Origin: Rhodococcus globerulus NBRC 14531
GTDB taxonomy: Bacteria > Actinomycetota > Actinomycetes > Mycobacteriales > Mycobacteriaceae
Reading direction: 5' to 3'
DNA: 64,000 nt
Assembly: GCF_001894805.1 (NCBI RefSeq)
Contig: NZ_BCWX01000001.1
Coordinates: forward strand, 186,001 to 250,000
Shown piece by piece: positions 16,798 through 25,692 of the stretch; position 1 is the first letter of the stretch, and each line of letters opens with the position of its first letter. Both the position numbers and the translations under genes were made by a program. Under the pieces are notes generated by a model that was given only the letters and a program-made list of their open reading frames with translations, did not search any database and was not told where the DNA came from.

Positions 16798-17075
16798 GCC
16801 GAAGTTGGACATTTGTTCGGTTGAGTGCCCGTTTTCTTTGCCCACACATTGCGGCAGGCGATTTCGGATGCGTTCTGGCGCAATACGTACCGGACAACTG
16901 GTATGCCGGTTGATTTGCTGGCGGATCGGGAGTTTCGAGGACCAAAGTCATCGAACTGTGTTGTGTAACAAATCGGCCCGCATTTGCGGTATCACCGACG
17001 GGCCGATGCGGCCCCGCAGTGATAGCGTCCCGACATGTGATGTCCGAATTGATTCGACCTTGACCTAGGAAAACG

Positions 17076-18257
17076 GTGCACAGCGATAACAACGGTTCGA
17101 ATGGTGGATTCAAACAGAACGGTTCCGGAACAGCCGACACGGATGATCTGCTGAGCGGCTCTGACGATACCTACGCGAATTCGGTTCGAACCGTTACCTT
17201 TACGCCGCAGTTCGATCTACCGCAGAGCGACGAGGTTCCGGTCAAACCGCTTCCGAGTCAACGGATGCGGCAAGTGCGACGCGACGAGCCGGCCGATTTC
17301 CGAACCTCGACGCCACAAGCGATGACCTCCGTCGACGACCTGGACATCATCAAGCGCGCCAAACGTCCGCCCGAACACGGTTTCGGTGCTCTGCTGTTCA
17401 AGCTTTCGGGTGGGCGGATCAACACCGGGCAGTCGGCGGTGGAACTCGAACATCAGGCGCTGGTCCGTCGTGCTAATCGGACGGTGCGCGGCGTGTACAA
17501 GATCGCCTTCATCTCGCTCAAGGGTGGGGTTGGGAAGACGACGGCGGCAAAGACCGTCGGCTCCACGTTTGCGTCGATCCGTGGTGATCGGATTGTTGCG
17601 ATCGACGCCAATCCTGATCTCGGTACCCTCGCCGATCGAGAACATCGCGAGCATCACTTGACGGTTCGTGATCTGTTGGCAGACAGTAATATTCGTACGT
17701 ACAGTGATGTGCGGTACTACACGTCGCAAGGTGACAGCCGGTTGGAAATCCTTGCCAGCGAAGCGGATCCGGAAACATCGGAGTCGTTCAACGAGCAGGA
17801 CTACCTCGACACGCTACGCATCCTCGAAGTGCACTACAACATTCTCATCACCGACTGTGGCACCGGCATCATGCATTCGGCGATGTACGGAATCCTCGAC
17901 GAGGCTGACGCCTTGGTAGTAGTCAGTCCGACGGCTCAGGACGGAGCGCGCAGCGCAGCCGCCACGTTGAGTTGGCTGACCAAACACGGTTACGGCGACC
18001 TCGTGAGCCGGTCGGTGGTTGCGATCAACGCAACGCGGCCTGGATCGTCGTCGCTCGATCTGGACCAGCTCGAGGAAGTGTTTTCCCAGCGCGGAGTTCG
18101 GGCGGTCTGCACCCTCCCGTACGACGACCATCTCGGGGAGGGCGGGCCCATAGATCTGAAGTTGTTGAACAAACGCACTGCGCGTGCCTATCTCGAGTTG
18201 GTCGCCGCTATCGCCGACGGCTTCCCGGATTCGCAGGGGCGCCACGCGTCACGGTGA
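17076..18257 (+). CDS. MinD/ParA-like P-loop ATPase with acidic disordered N-terminus
   Basis: 393 aa. Residues 1-100 are polar and disordered. From about 140 comes a deviant Walker A SLKGGVGKTTAAK, the A' strand VAIDANPDLGTLA and a Walker B-like ILITDCGTGIMHSAM. This is the layout of EspI-like/ESX-associated MinD proteins of mycolate actinobacteria, which link a disordered tail to a membrane-site ATPase; no ESX genes are present here. Start is GTG 17076. It is tail-to-tail with the baeRF gene. Confidence 0.8.
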   Translation: MHSDNNGSNGGFKQNGSGTADTDDLLSGSDDTYANSVRTVTFTPQFDLPQSDEVPVKPLPSQRMRQVRRDEPADFRTSTPQAMTSVDDLDIIKRAKRPPEHGFGALLFKLSGGRINTGQSAVELEHQALVRRANRTVRGVYKIAFISLKGGVGKTTAAKTVGSTFASIRGDRIVAIDANPDLGTLADREHREHHLTVRDLLADSNIRTYSDVRYYTSQGDSRLEILASEADPETSESFNEQDYLDTLRILEVHYNILITDCGTGIMHSAMYGILDEADALVVVSPTAQDGARSAAATLSWLTKHGYGDLVSRSVVAINATRPGSSSLDLDQLEEVFSQRGVRAVCTLPYDDHLGEGGPIDLKLLNKRTARAYLELVAAIADGFPDSQGRHASR

Positions 18258-18266
18258 CGGAGTACT

Positions 18267-19301
18267 TCACGGATGCCTCAATATCGCTCCGTATCCGTCT
18301 GCGAGAGTAAGGCGTTCGTCTACCTGAATCAGTTCGGCCCCGGTTCGGATCGCTAGATAGGGGAGTAGTCGATTCGCGGGTGCAAAGTGTGAATTACTGG
18401 ATACTTCCTTGTCATCGGGATCGGTGAAGAGCAGAGTCTCGACCTTGCCCTGTTCCAGCGCATCGAGCACACGGGCAGTGCCGTCGACCGACAGTTCGGT
18501 GTCGCGGCCCTGACCGGCCATGAAGCGCTCGGTTTCGGTGTCCATACGCCTCAACCGCTCGGTATCGATGAGTTCGCGTATCGCCTTGGCTACTTCGGTC
18601 GGAGAAGAACCTGCTGCGCGTGATCCGCGTTCGATCTCCACAGTGCGTAGTGACGCCGGAAGATACTGCGCGAATGCTGTGCGCGACTGAACTTCGCCGA
18701 TGATCAGCACCAATTGCACCTTGTGTTCGCGGGCCAGTTCGGCGGTGCGAGTTGCGGCTTGGGTCAAGTTCTTTCGCACGTTCTCCTGCGCCAGGGATTG
18801 AGTGTCGATATAGCGGTCGGGGCCACCCACTCGAGCTTTGTGTACCGGGAACCCGTCTCCGTCCACGGATTCGCCGTAGACATCTCGCCCGCGCGCATCG
18901 CGCACACACAGATCCGCGCCGGTGTGATCGACCTTGGCGAGGACAAACGGCTCGGTGTCGTGTCCATGTGCAACGAGCGGAATCAGGTAGGGCAATGAAC
19001 CAACCGTCACGACGGTCGACGCCGTGGGTTCGAGCATGATGTCGTCGACCAGAACGGCATCGGGCGTGATCACCAGTGCGCGTCCGGCCCGGCCGGAAAT
19101 TCCGTGATGATTGTCCTTCACACTGTCGAACTGTTCGATCAATGCATCTGGTGCTCCCTGTTTCGACAATTGATTGTGCATCGAACGCCACTCCAACTCG
19201 AAGCGCTCACGTGAGTTTTCACGATTGCGGACGTCCTCGAAGTACACCGAGGCAAACGGTCCTTCGCTCGAACCGACCTTCTTCAGTCGCGCAGCATGCA
19301 T
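18267..19301 (-). CDS. baeRF-family protein (Rv2629-like, eRF1-fold)
   Basis: 344 aa. Sequence features match the actinobacterial baeRF family 2 typified by Mycobacterium Rv2629: SVYFEDVRNRENSRERFELEW near the N-terminus, GRALVITPDAVLVDD, VLIIGEVQSRTAF in the central domain, and a C-terminal VETLLFTDPDD. These proteins resemble peptide-chain release factor eRF1 and are linked to ribosome rescue or dormancy; molecular activity is unproven. No zinc-ribbon is seen. Divergent from the small membrane protein at 19449, with about 147 nt between them. Confidence 0.75.
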   Translation of the reverse strand: MHAARLKKVGSSEGPFASVYFEDVRNRENSRERFELEWRSMHNQLSKQGAPDALIEQFDSVKDNHHGISGRAGRALVITPDAVLVDDIMLEPTASTVVTVGSLPYLIPLVAHGHDTEPFVLAKVDHTGADLCVRDARGRDVYGESVDGDGFPVHKARVGGPDRYIDTQSLAQENVRKNLTQAATRTAELAREHKVQLVLIIGEVQSRTAFAQYLPASLRTVEIERGSRAAGSSPTEVAKAIRELIDTERLRRMDTETERFMAGQGRDTELSVDGTARVLDALEQGKVETLLFTDPDDKEVSSNSHFAPANRLLPYLAIRTGAELIQVDERLTLADGYGAILRHP

Positions 19302-19448
19302 GGCGACTCCTCTCTGTAGTAGTCGTCGAATCTTGTTGCTCGTCTCTCCGCACGCGTACCCGCTCGAGGTTGATTCGACACGAGAGCTGGGTATCCAATG
19401 CGATTGGCCGCAGATTCACACGAGAGATTCCAGTGAAGGGAGCAGGTC

Positions 19449-19790
19449 ATGTCGGCCCGGCGCTGTAACGCAGCGATGGATACCGAGAAACGGTGGTCGG
19501 ATCCGGAGGAGTTCCGCAGGGCGGCGACCTTCACAGGTGTGGTGATCGGGCTCGCGCTTGCGGTTCTGTGTTCGCTGCTGCTGTTCGACCGGTCGTCAGG
19601 GCTCGGCACCCTGGCCTTCGCGCCGGCCGCTGTCTTCCTGATCGGTGGGCTGATTGCCTTTGTCCAGACGTATCGGGTGTGGAAACGGGGTGGGGTGTGG
19701 CCCATTTGGCAGGGGGCAGGGTGGGGCCTGATGGTGTTGATGCTGATCAGTTCCGGTTTCGGTGCGGGTGCTTATGGCCCGCCGCAATAA
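19449..19790 (+). CDS. Small two-helix membrane protein
   Basis: 113 aa with hydrophobic segments at about 28-47, 53-72 and 85-105, joined by a short basic YRVWKRGG loop. ATG 19449 is favoured by GGGAG about 7 nt upstream; an ATG at 19476 is possible. No known family. Followed by two strong hairpins. Confidence 0.65.
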   Translation: MSARRCNAAMDTEKRWSDPEEFRRAATFTGVVIGLALAVLCSLLLFDRSSGLGTLAFAPAAVFLIGGLIAFVQTYRVWKRGGVWPIWQGAGWGLMVLMLISSGFGAGAYGPPQ

Positions 19791-19841
19791 ACTCCCCATT
19801 GGACTCGCACATTTGTTCGATTCTTGCTAGTGTTGCTCCCC

Positions 19842-19925
19842 GTGGGGATGGTGCAGTGGGAAGCCTGCATCACCCCCACGCCAGAACCCGGTGCCTGGCG
19901 CTGACTGCCTTCAGTGTCAGGCACC
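19842..19925. terminator. Two adjacent long hairpins between convergent genes
   Basis: Hairpin 1: arms 19842-19856 and 19865-19879, 15 bp with one mismatch and one G-U. Hairpin 2: arms 19890-19903 and 19912-19925, 14 bp with two G-U pairs. They separate two convergent small membrane-protein genes and most likely form a bidirectional terminator; a structured small RNA is an alternative. Confidence 0.65.
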
Positions 19926-19964
19926 GCCTTTGGGTTGGCTGGCTTTGGGCGGGTGCGGCACTCG

Positions 19965-20168
19965 TCAGGAACTAGGTTGCGGCAGAGTGCAATCCGTAAC
20001 CTTGGGGTTGACGCCGAAGTAGTTCAGGGGCCCCGCCACTACGGTCACGGCGATGGTGCCCACGCCGGCGCAGTTGGATGGAGAGTTGCTGTAGTAGCCT
20101 CGCTGGCCGGCCGCGATGGCACCGACAACAAGCCAGATCAACACGATCAAAGTCACGATCCGTCGCAT
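19965..20168 (-). CDS. Small exported or membrane protein (67 aa)
   Basis: 67 aa: a basic start (MRRIV), one hydrophobic span (about 4-21), then a small domain with two Cys (about 33 and 60) and the segment IAVTVVAGPLNYFGVNPKV that recurs in short conserved actinobacterial proteins. Probably a signal-anchored protein with a possible disulfide. Function unknown. Confidence 0.6.
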   Translation of the reverse strand: MRRIVTLIVLIWLVVGAIAAGQRGYYSNSPSNCAGVGTIAVTVVAGPLNYFGVNPKVTDCTLPQPSS

Positions 20169-20317
20169 GGAACCGCTCGATTCCTCAGCTGTGTGGCGCG
20201 GGGACTATCGAAATACCCGGTCAGGAGGGGTATGAAACGCAAGTGAGCGGGGTATTCGAAGGTAGAGTGCCGTCACTTCGCGTGTATGTGGCGGGCTTGT
20301 CGTCGAAAGAGACTGCC

Positions 20318-20473
20318 ATGATTATTCTCGGAATTATCCTGCTGCTGATCGGATTTCTCTTGAATATTCCGATCTTGTGGACGATCGGTGTTGTCCTCTT
20401 GGTGATCGGGCTGATCTTGTTCGTGCTGGGCTCGACGGGGCGCGCGGTCGGTGGCCGACGGCACTGGTACTGA
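20318..20473 (+). CDS. Small membrane protein (51 aa, DUF6131-like)
   Basis: 51 aa starting MIILGIILLLIGFLL at ATG 20318 with AAAGAGA upstream. Two hydrophobic helices (about 2-18 and 22-42) and a basic tail GRRHWY. This matches a widespread short actinobacterial membrane protein of unknown role (DUF6131-like by eye). Confidence 0.6.
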   Translation: MIILGIILLLIGFLLNIPILWTIGVVLLVIGLILFVLGSTGRAVGGRRHWY

Positions 20474-20700
20474 GCTGATTTGATCTGATTTGCGCGACCT
20501 GATCGATCTTAGCTGGGATATTCGCCAGATCGAGGACAGGCCCCACACCCTGTGGGAGTGCAGGACCTGCCTCCGATTGGTCTTGCCAACATCTCCATGA
20601 GCGTCAACGAGTCCCAGCACGCCGGAGCATGCGTCGAAAACAATACGGCGCATCGGACGTGTTTGCCAACGATTTACGGAGAAAATATTTCTGAGTTCAT

Positions 20701-20725
20701 ACTTTGGGATTTTGGTCCCTAAAGT
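20701..20725. promoter_or_regulatory. Imperfect dyad upstream of the SDR gene
   Basis: ACTTTGGGA and TCCCTAAAGT form a near-perfect inverted repeat (one bulge) about 100 nt before the SDR start at 20824. It lies in the 20474-20823 gap, where I see no gene; an operator is plausible. Confidence 0.35.
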
Positions 20726-20823
20726 GAGGATTGCACCTTACGGGCGCAAGGTTTATCCCCCGATCGCAGTGGAGACTCTACGGCCGAAGCCGGATTTCGA
20801 CCGGTCGGACGGGAGCCGGTTCG

Positions 20824-21606
20824 ATGGATCTACTGCTCAAAGGGAAGACCGCGATTGTCACCGGTGCCGGCAAGGGCATCGGTCTCGCGATCACCCAGGC
20901 ATTGGTCGAAGAAGGAGCCCATGTGATCGCGGGTTCACGAACTCGCACGGCAGAAATCGAGAAACTCGAGACCGGCGACGGTGTCACGTTCCTTGCCGTC
21001 GACTTGGCGAGTGCGGACGGTCCGCCGGCATTGGCTGCCGCAGCCGCAGAGCGCGGCAGTATCGACATCCTGATCAACAACGTGGGCGCCGTGACGCCGC
21101 GGACCGAGGGATTTCTCAGCGTCACGGACGGCGACTGGGATGCGTCGCTGCGCGTGACGTTCATGTCCGCGGTGAGGATGATCCGGGCTGCCCTGCCGTC
21201 GATGGCGGTCGGCGGTGGGAGCATCGTGACGGTCAGTTCGGTGAATGCGTTCCTTCCGGACCCAGCGGTGATCGACTACAGCGCGGCAAAAGCCGCTTTG
21301 AGTAACCTGTGCAAATCGTTGTCGAAAGAGTTGGCTCCGCAAGGTATTCGGGTGAACACCGTGAGCCCAGGACCTGTGCGGACGGCGTTGTGGCTCGGGT
21401 CGGGCGGGGTAGCGTCGACGCTCGCCGGGGTCTCCGGACTCAGCGCCCAAGACATTGTGGACAGTGCAGCCGCAGGCTCGGAGACGGGCAGATTCACGTA
21501 CCCGGAAGAAGTCGCGGATCTGGTGGTGTTTCTTGCCGGAGGCCGCGCCGCAAACATCACAGGCGCGGATTTTGTCATAGACGGCGGCTTGATCAAGACG
21601 CTCTGA
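20824..21606 (+). CDS. Short-chain dehydrogenase/reductase (SDR)
   Basis: 260 aa from ATG 20824 (MDLLLKGK), with GGGAG about 9 nt upstream. SDR landmarks: TGAGKGIGLAI, NNVGA (the usual NNAG altered), Ser then YSAAKAALSN, and VIDGGLIKTL at the end. Likely an NAD(P)-dependent oxidoreductase; substrate unknown. It is tail-to-tail with the methyltransferase gene. Confidence 0.85.
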   Translation: MDLLLKGKTAIVTGAGKGIGLAITQALVEEGAHVIAGSRTRTAEIEKLETGDGVTFLAVDLASADGPPALAAAAAERGSIDILINNVGAVTPRTEGFLSVTDGDWDASLRVTFMSAVRMIRAALPSMAVGGGSIVTVSSVNAFLPDPAVIDYSAAKAALSNLCKSLSKELAPQGIRVNTVSPGPVRTALWLGSGGVASTLAGVSGLSAQDIVDSAAAGSETGRFTYPEEVADLVVFLAGGRAANITGADFVIDGGLIKTL

Positions 21607-21613
21607 GTCGGCG

Positions 21614-22510
21614 CTACTTCGTGGCCGTCAGATAGCCTGAGCGTTTCGACAAATCGGCAAGTTCCGGTGGAAGTTCCGGGATCGGTTGGCCGTACTCGTT
21701 TGCCAGTTCAAGGGTGTCGCGGCACTGAACCGACCAACCGCGGTCGGTCAACCACTGTTTGGGGTCGGCGCGCTGGTCGTCGTAGAACAATGCGGACAAG
21801 TCCAAGCCGCCGAATGGGTCTTTCTTGAAGTACTTTGCTCTGATGTCGGCGAATCGTTTGCCGTCCATTCCGGATGGGAAGTAGTTCAAGGCAAGTCGAC
21901 TTCCTGGCGAGGAGAGTTCGTCGATTCTTTCGAACAGTGCGTCATGTGCGCTGCCGGGAAGATAGGCCAAAAGTCCCTCTGCCGACCATGCCGATGGCTT
22001 GGCGCGATCGAATCCTGACGCTTCGAGAGCGGCGGGCCAGTTTTCTCGCAGATCGACAGCCACCGTGTGACGGTCCGCTTTCGGTTCCGCTCTGTGTTCG
22101 GTGAGCACCTGATCTTTGAATTCCAGTACCCGCGGCTGATCGACTTCGAAAACCGCAGTGCCGGTGGGCCAGTTCAGTCGATAGGCCCGTGCATCCAATC
22201 CTGCTGCCAGGATGACTGATTGGGCGACTCCTGATCTGGCGGCGTCGAGAAAGAACTCGTCGAAGAATTTACTTCTGATGCCCATGCCAATGCCCATGAA
22301 TCCGGACAGTGGGAGGTCTTCCAGCGATGACGGGTTGTCCAGTAGCGCGGTGAAGTGTGGTTCGCCCGCGGCCGCGACAAACCACGGCGCGTAGGAATCT
22401 TCGATCAGGGCGTGGGGGCGACGTGATTCTATGGCGCGAAATGCGGCCACTCCCAGCGCAGTCAGGCCGACACTGCTGACAATGTCCCAGGTATCGCCGT
22501 CGCTGCGCAC
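21614..22510 (-). CDS. SAM-dependent methyltransferase, LCM/PPM1-like (TIGR00027 type)
   Basis: 298 aa from GTG 22510, with TAGGAT about 7 nt upstream. Features of the Mycobacterium/Rhodococcus Mmp-like family: VILAAGLDARAYRLNWP as the SAM loop, VFEVDQPRVLEFK for ribose binding, and AEGLLAYLP. These proteins resemble leucine carboxyl methyltransferases and occur in many copies in mycolate actinobacteria; substrates are unknown. Confidence 0.85.
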   Translation of the reverse strand: MRSDGDTWDIVSSVGLTALGVAAFRAIESRRPHALIEDSYAPWFVAAAGEPHFTALLDNPSSLEDLPLSGFMGIGMGIRSKFFDEFFLDAARSGVAQSVILAAGLDARAYRLNWPTGTAVFEVDQPRVLEFKDQVLTEHRAEPKADRHTVAVDLRENWPAALEASGFDRAKPSAWSAEGLLAYLPGSAHDALFERIDELSSPGSRLALNYFPSGMDGKRFADIRAKYFKKDPFGGLDLSALFYDDQRADPKQWLTDRGWSVQCRDTLELANEYGQPIPELPPELADLSKRSGYLTATK

Positions 22511-22712
22511 GTTTTTGATCCTACGCTCGTGGTGGTTCCCAATTCGAGTGTCGGTATTTCTGTTGCAGTTCAAGGGGTTCGGTCTGCTTTAAGATTGCCA
22601 GGTGATTGGCAGACTCAGTGGAGGCGGCCGTCAGGGTTCGCGCTTTGACTAGGGAGTGTGGTCCGGGCGCAGTAGACGTAGGCCTAGCGCACAACAATCA
22701 GCAAGGAAGGCG

Positions 22713-23183
22713 ATGACGAAGTTGCAACGCCCTGATGCACTCGATGGTCTGGAGGTTGCCGCACGACACGGTGGCGCCGCGTCGAAGGCGAGGCTGTATT
22801 GCGCTGTCCGGCCGTTGGCGGTGCGACGTGCTCGCGTCGAACTCGAGCCTCACGCAGCAGAATTAGTAGCCGACGCCGTGTGCCGTTCCGTCGTGAATTC
22901 GGTGCCGGGCCGGGCAGCGTCAGATGGTTCGCTCGTGCGTCTGGTGTACTCGACAACTCGTCGATTGATCGACCGAACGGACTCGAAATCCAGGATAGGA
23001 CTGCCCGCCGATATCGAGGCTCTTCCTGAGCGGCTGCGAGAGGTGTTGATTTTGAGGTTGATCGTTGGCCTCGATGTCGACGACACCGCAGTTGTGCTCG
23101 GGCGAACACGCGCTCAGGTTCTGGTGGAACAACATCGGGCGTTGGCGATGCTGAGCGCCGTTGCCGCGGCCGCAGCGAGTTGA
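22713..23183 (+). CDS. Diverged ECF sigma-factor-like protein
   Basis: 156 aa from ATG 22713 with AAGGAAGG upstream. The C-terminal half, LPERLREVLILRLIVGLDVD and TAVVLGRTRAQVLVEQHRALAML, follows the region 4 helix-turn-helix pattern of ECF sigma factors, and the N-terminal half has a weak region 2-like layout lacking the usual aromatic -10-melting residues. It may be a degenerate or atypical sigma factor. It ends 6 nt from the stop of the convergent dhbE; whether it controls the siderophore genes cannot be told from sequence. Confidence 0.55.
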   Translation: MTKLQRPDALDGLEVAARHGGAASKARLYCAVRPLAVRRARVELEPHAAELVADAVCRSVVNSVPGRAASDGSLVRLVYSTTRRLIDRTDSKSRIGLPADIEALPERLREVLILRLIVGLDVDDTAVVLGRTRAQVLVEQHRALAMLSAVAAAAAS

Positions 23184-23189
23184 GTTGGA

Positions 23190-24833
23190 TCAGCGAGCGG
23201 CGAGCATTCGACGCAGATCCTTACGGCTGGTTTTGCCGACGCCGGTCTCCGGGAATTCTTCGAGTACCTGCACCCGGTCTGGGATCTTCCAACTCGCCAG
23301 ACCGCGCTCGCGAACAAAGGCTCGTATCTGGGCTGTTTTCGGCGGACTCGACGGGTCGGCGGCAAGGAGGAAGGCACACGTGCGTTCGCCGAGGTATTCG
23401 TCGGGAATGGCAACAACGATCGCGTCGCGTACCGAGGGGTGCGCCAGGAGGTGTTCTTCGAGTTCTTCGGCAGATACCTTCTCGCCGCCGCGGTTGATTC
23501 GGTCGACTGCGCGCCCGCAGACGGTGATGTTGCCGGCCGAATCAACTCGAACCACGTCGCCGGTGCGGTACCACCCGTCGGCGGTGAAGGAACGGGCATT
23601 GGCTGCGGGATTGTCGAAGTAGCCGCGAATTGTGTACGGGCCCTTGGTGAGCAGCTGACCTTCGGTGCCCGCGGGTACGTCGTTGTCGTTGTCGTCGACC
23701 ACCCGGATCTGGTCGAAGGGGGACATGGGGCGGCCCTGCGTGGTGAGGACTACGTCGAGAGGATCTTCGTCGCGGGTGTAACACACCAGACCCTCGGCCA
23801 TCCCGAACACTTGCTGGAGTCGTGCGCCCAACGCGGGGCCGATGCGGGCCGCCAACTCGTCGGGGCAGCGAGCGCCGCCGACCAGTACAGCTGTCAGAGT
23901 CGAGAGGTCGTGTGAGTGGCCACGTTCGGCTGTTTCGGTCCACAACCGGGCGAGCGGCGGAACGAGTCCCGTCATGGTCACTCCGGCGCGCTCGATCATC
24001 GCGAAGGCCGTGGTGGGACTTGGGGACGGGGTCAACGCCACAGTTCCACCGGCGGCGAGAGCTCCCAGGATTCCCGGCGAGCTCATCGGGAAGTTATGGG
24101 CTACCGGCAATGTCGCCAGATAGACCGTCGATGTTGTGACACCACAGATTTCATTGCTGCGCAGCACGCTGTAGAGGTAGTCGTCGTGGGTGCGGGGGAT
24201 CAGTTTGGGGATGCCGGTGCTGCCGCCGGACAGCTGCAGAAACGCCACGGATCCCGGGTCTGCGGCGGCAAATTCGCGCGGTACGGCGCTCACCGCGTCG
24301 AAGTTCACGGTGCCGGCCGGTGCGTCCGATCCGGGATCTGGCAGGCACACAACGGTATTCAAGCTCGGGGTCGATGAAGCGACCTCGAGTGCCAGAGCGC
24401 CGTGGTCGAACCCGTCGATGTGGTGCGAGGTGATGACGGCGACGGCGCGTGAGGCGGCGGCCAGTGCAGTCAATTCCGAGGAACGATGCGCGGGGAGGCA
24501 GAACACGGGTACTGCGCCGATCCGGAAAAGCGCGAAGACCACGGCGACGAACTCGGCCTGGTTGGGCAGTTGGACCATCACCGGATGCTGGGCGGTGATG
24601 CCGAGATCGGCGAGTCCGGCAGCGAGGGCGTCCACGCGGGCGTCGAGCTCGGCGTACGTCCATGTCTGCTCGGCGTCGACGACTGCGACGGAGTGGGCAT
24701 GGGCGGCCACGCTCTCGCGCAGAATCTGGTCGAAAGTCTTTCCGGCCCAGATTCCTTCACTGCGGTATCGGGCGGCGTCGTCTGCAGGCCACGGGGTGAA
24801 GGAGAGCTGAGGTGGTGACACTTCGGAAAGCAT
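23190..24833 (-). CDS. dhbE: 2,3-dihydroxybenzoate-AMP ligase
   Basis: 547 aa stand-alone aryl-acid adenylating enzyme of the EntE/DhbE type. It activates 2,3-dihydroxybenzoate with ATP and loads it on an aryl carrier protein. P-loop SGGSTGIPKL, the substrate strand AHNFPMSSPG, and FGMAEGLVCYTR all match the family; Asn at position 235 and Ser at 240 (DhbE numbering) indicate DHB, since salicylate enzymes usually carry Cys at 240. YRTGD and the final GKTSRKDLR Lys are present. ATG 24833 is preferred, with AGGAAG just upstream; GTG 24845 is the longest alternative. The 2,3-DHB genes diverge from a shared iron box at 24878-24896. Confidence 0.93.
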   Translation of the reverse strand: MLSEVSPPQLSFTPWPADDAARYRSEGIWAGKTFDQILRESVAAHAHSVAVVDAEQTWTYAELDARVDALAAGLADLGITAQHPVMVQLPNQAEFVAVVFALFRIGAVPVFCLPAHRSSELTALAAASRAVAVITSHHIDGFDHGALALEVASSTPSLNTVVCLPDPGSDAPAGTVNFDAVSAVPREFAAADPGSVAFLQLSGGSTGIPKLIPRTHDDYLYSVLRSNEICGVTTSTVYLATLPVAHNFPMSSPGILGALAAGGTVALTPSPSPTTAFAMIERAGVTMTGLVPPLARLWTETAERGHSHDLSTLTAVLVGGARCPDELAARIGPALGARLQQVFGMAEGLVCYTRDEDPLDVVLTTQGRPMSPFDQIRVVDDNDNDVPAGTEGQLLTKGPYTIRGYFDNPAANARSFTADGWYRTGDVVRVDSAGNITVCGRAVDRINRGGEKVSAEELEEHLLAHPSVRDAIVVAIPDEYLGERTCAFLLAADPSSPPKTAQIRAFVRERGLASWKIPDRVQVLEEFPETGVGKTSRKDLRRMLAAR

Positions 24834-24877
24834 GTCTTCCTTCACTGGTGGTGGCCCGTCGGCGTGAACAATTTCGA

Positions 24878-24896
24878 TAAGGATAGCCTAGGCTCA
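24878..24896. promoter_or_regulatory. IdeR/DmdR-type iron box between dhbE and dhbA
   Basis: TAAGGATAGCCTAGGCTCA matches about 13 of 19 positions of the consensus TTAGGTTAGGCTAACCTAA, counted by hand. It lies in the divergent dhbE/dhbA promoter and touches the dhbA ATG, so iron-bound repressor would shut both directions. Confidence 0.65.
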
Positions 24897-25651
24897 TGGA
24901 CGTGAAGGGTGTGACTGGGCGATCTGTCGTGATTACCGGTGCCGGCGGCGGTATCGGCGCGGCAACGGCGGCACTGTTCGAAGAGGCCGGAGCCACGGTC
25001 GCTCGGTGGGACCTTGCAGCTCCGACGGTACCCGTTGGCGGAATCGCGCTCGCGGTCGACGTGACGGATCGTCAGTCCGTCGAGCAGGCGTTTGCCGCGA
25101 CAACCGATGCAATCGGAACGGTGTCGGTGCTGGTCCACACTGCGGGCGTGTTGCGGGCGGGTTCTGCGCTGACCGAGGACAACAACGACTGGGATGCGTG
25201 CATGGCCGTCAACGCGACGGGAACCATGAACGTCGCCCGCGAAGCGGCTCGCCGCTTTGTCGCTGCCGGTGCCGGCGTGATCACGGCAGTGGGGTCGAAC
25301 GCGGCATCGACACCGCGCACGAACATGGCTGCCTACGGTGCGTCGAAGGCTGCGGCAACCGCCTACATGCGGAGCCTGGGTCTCGAGATCGCTCCGCACG
25401 GAATCCGCTGCAACATCATTTCTCCGGGATCGACGGACACTCCCATGCTTCGCGGAATGTGGGACGGTACAGACCAATCCGCCGGGGTGATCGCCGGTGA
25501 CGCCGACGCCTATCGCCTCGGGATTCCGCTCGGCCGACTCGCGCAACCGGGTGACATCGCCGCCACGGCGTTGTTCCTCAGCTCGGACGCGGCCAGGCAC
25601 ATCACGATGCACGACCTCCGCGTCGACGGCGGCGCCACGCTCGACATGTGA
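24896..25651 (+). CDS. dhbA: 2,3-dihydro-2,3-dihydroxybenzoate dehydrogenase
   Basis: 251 aa SDR of the EntA/DhbA type: TGAGGGIGAATA cofactor loop, an Asp-bearing VARWDLA strand, active-site Ser and YGASKAAATAYMR, and the ending HDLRVDGGATL characteristic of EntA. It oxidises 2,3-dihydro-DHB to 2,3-DHB with NAD, the last step of DHB synthesis. ATG 24896 is the first start, but it abuts the iron box and has no Shine-Dalgarno, so the mRNA may be leaderless; GTGs at 24902 and 24911 are alternatives. Followed by the isochorismatase gene 41 nt downstream. Confidence 0.9.
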   Translation: MDVKGVTGRSVVITGAGGGIGAATAALFEEAGATVARWDLAAPTVPVGGIALAVDVTDRQSVEQAFAATTDAIGTVSVLVHTAGVLRAGSALTEDNNDWDACMAVNATGTMNVAREAARRFVAAGAGVITAVGSNAASTPRTNMAAYGASKAAATAYMRSLGLEIAPHGIRCNIISPGSTDTPMLRGMWDGTDQSAGVIAGDADAYRLGIPLGRLAQPGDIAATALFLSSDAARHITMHDLRVDGGATLDM

Positions 25652-25692
25652 AGTCCTCATACACAACCGATCGAACCAAATAGGAGCGCCCG

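Noticed and set aside
19842-19925. Cobalamin riboswitch
   Set aside because: A GGGAAG stretch is present, but the B12 box and required long-range pairing are not seen, and the element lies at gene ends rather than a leader.
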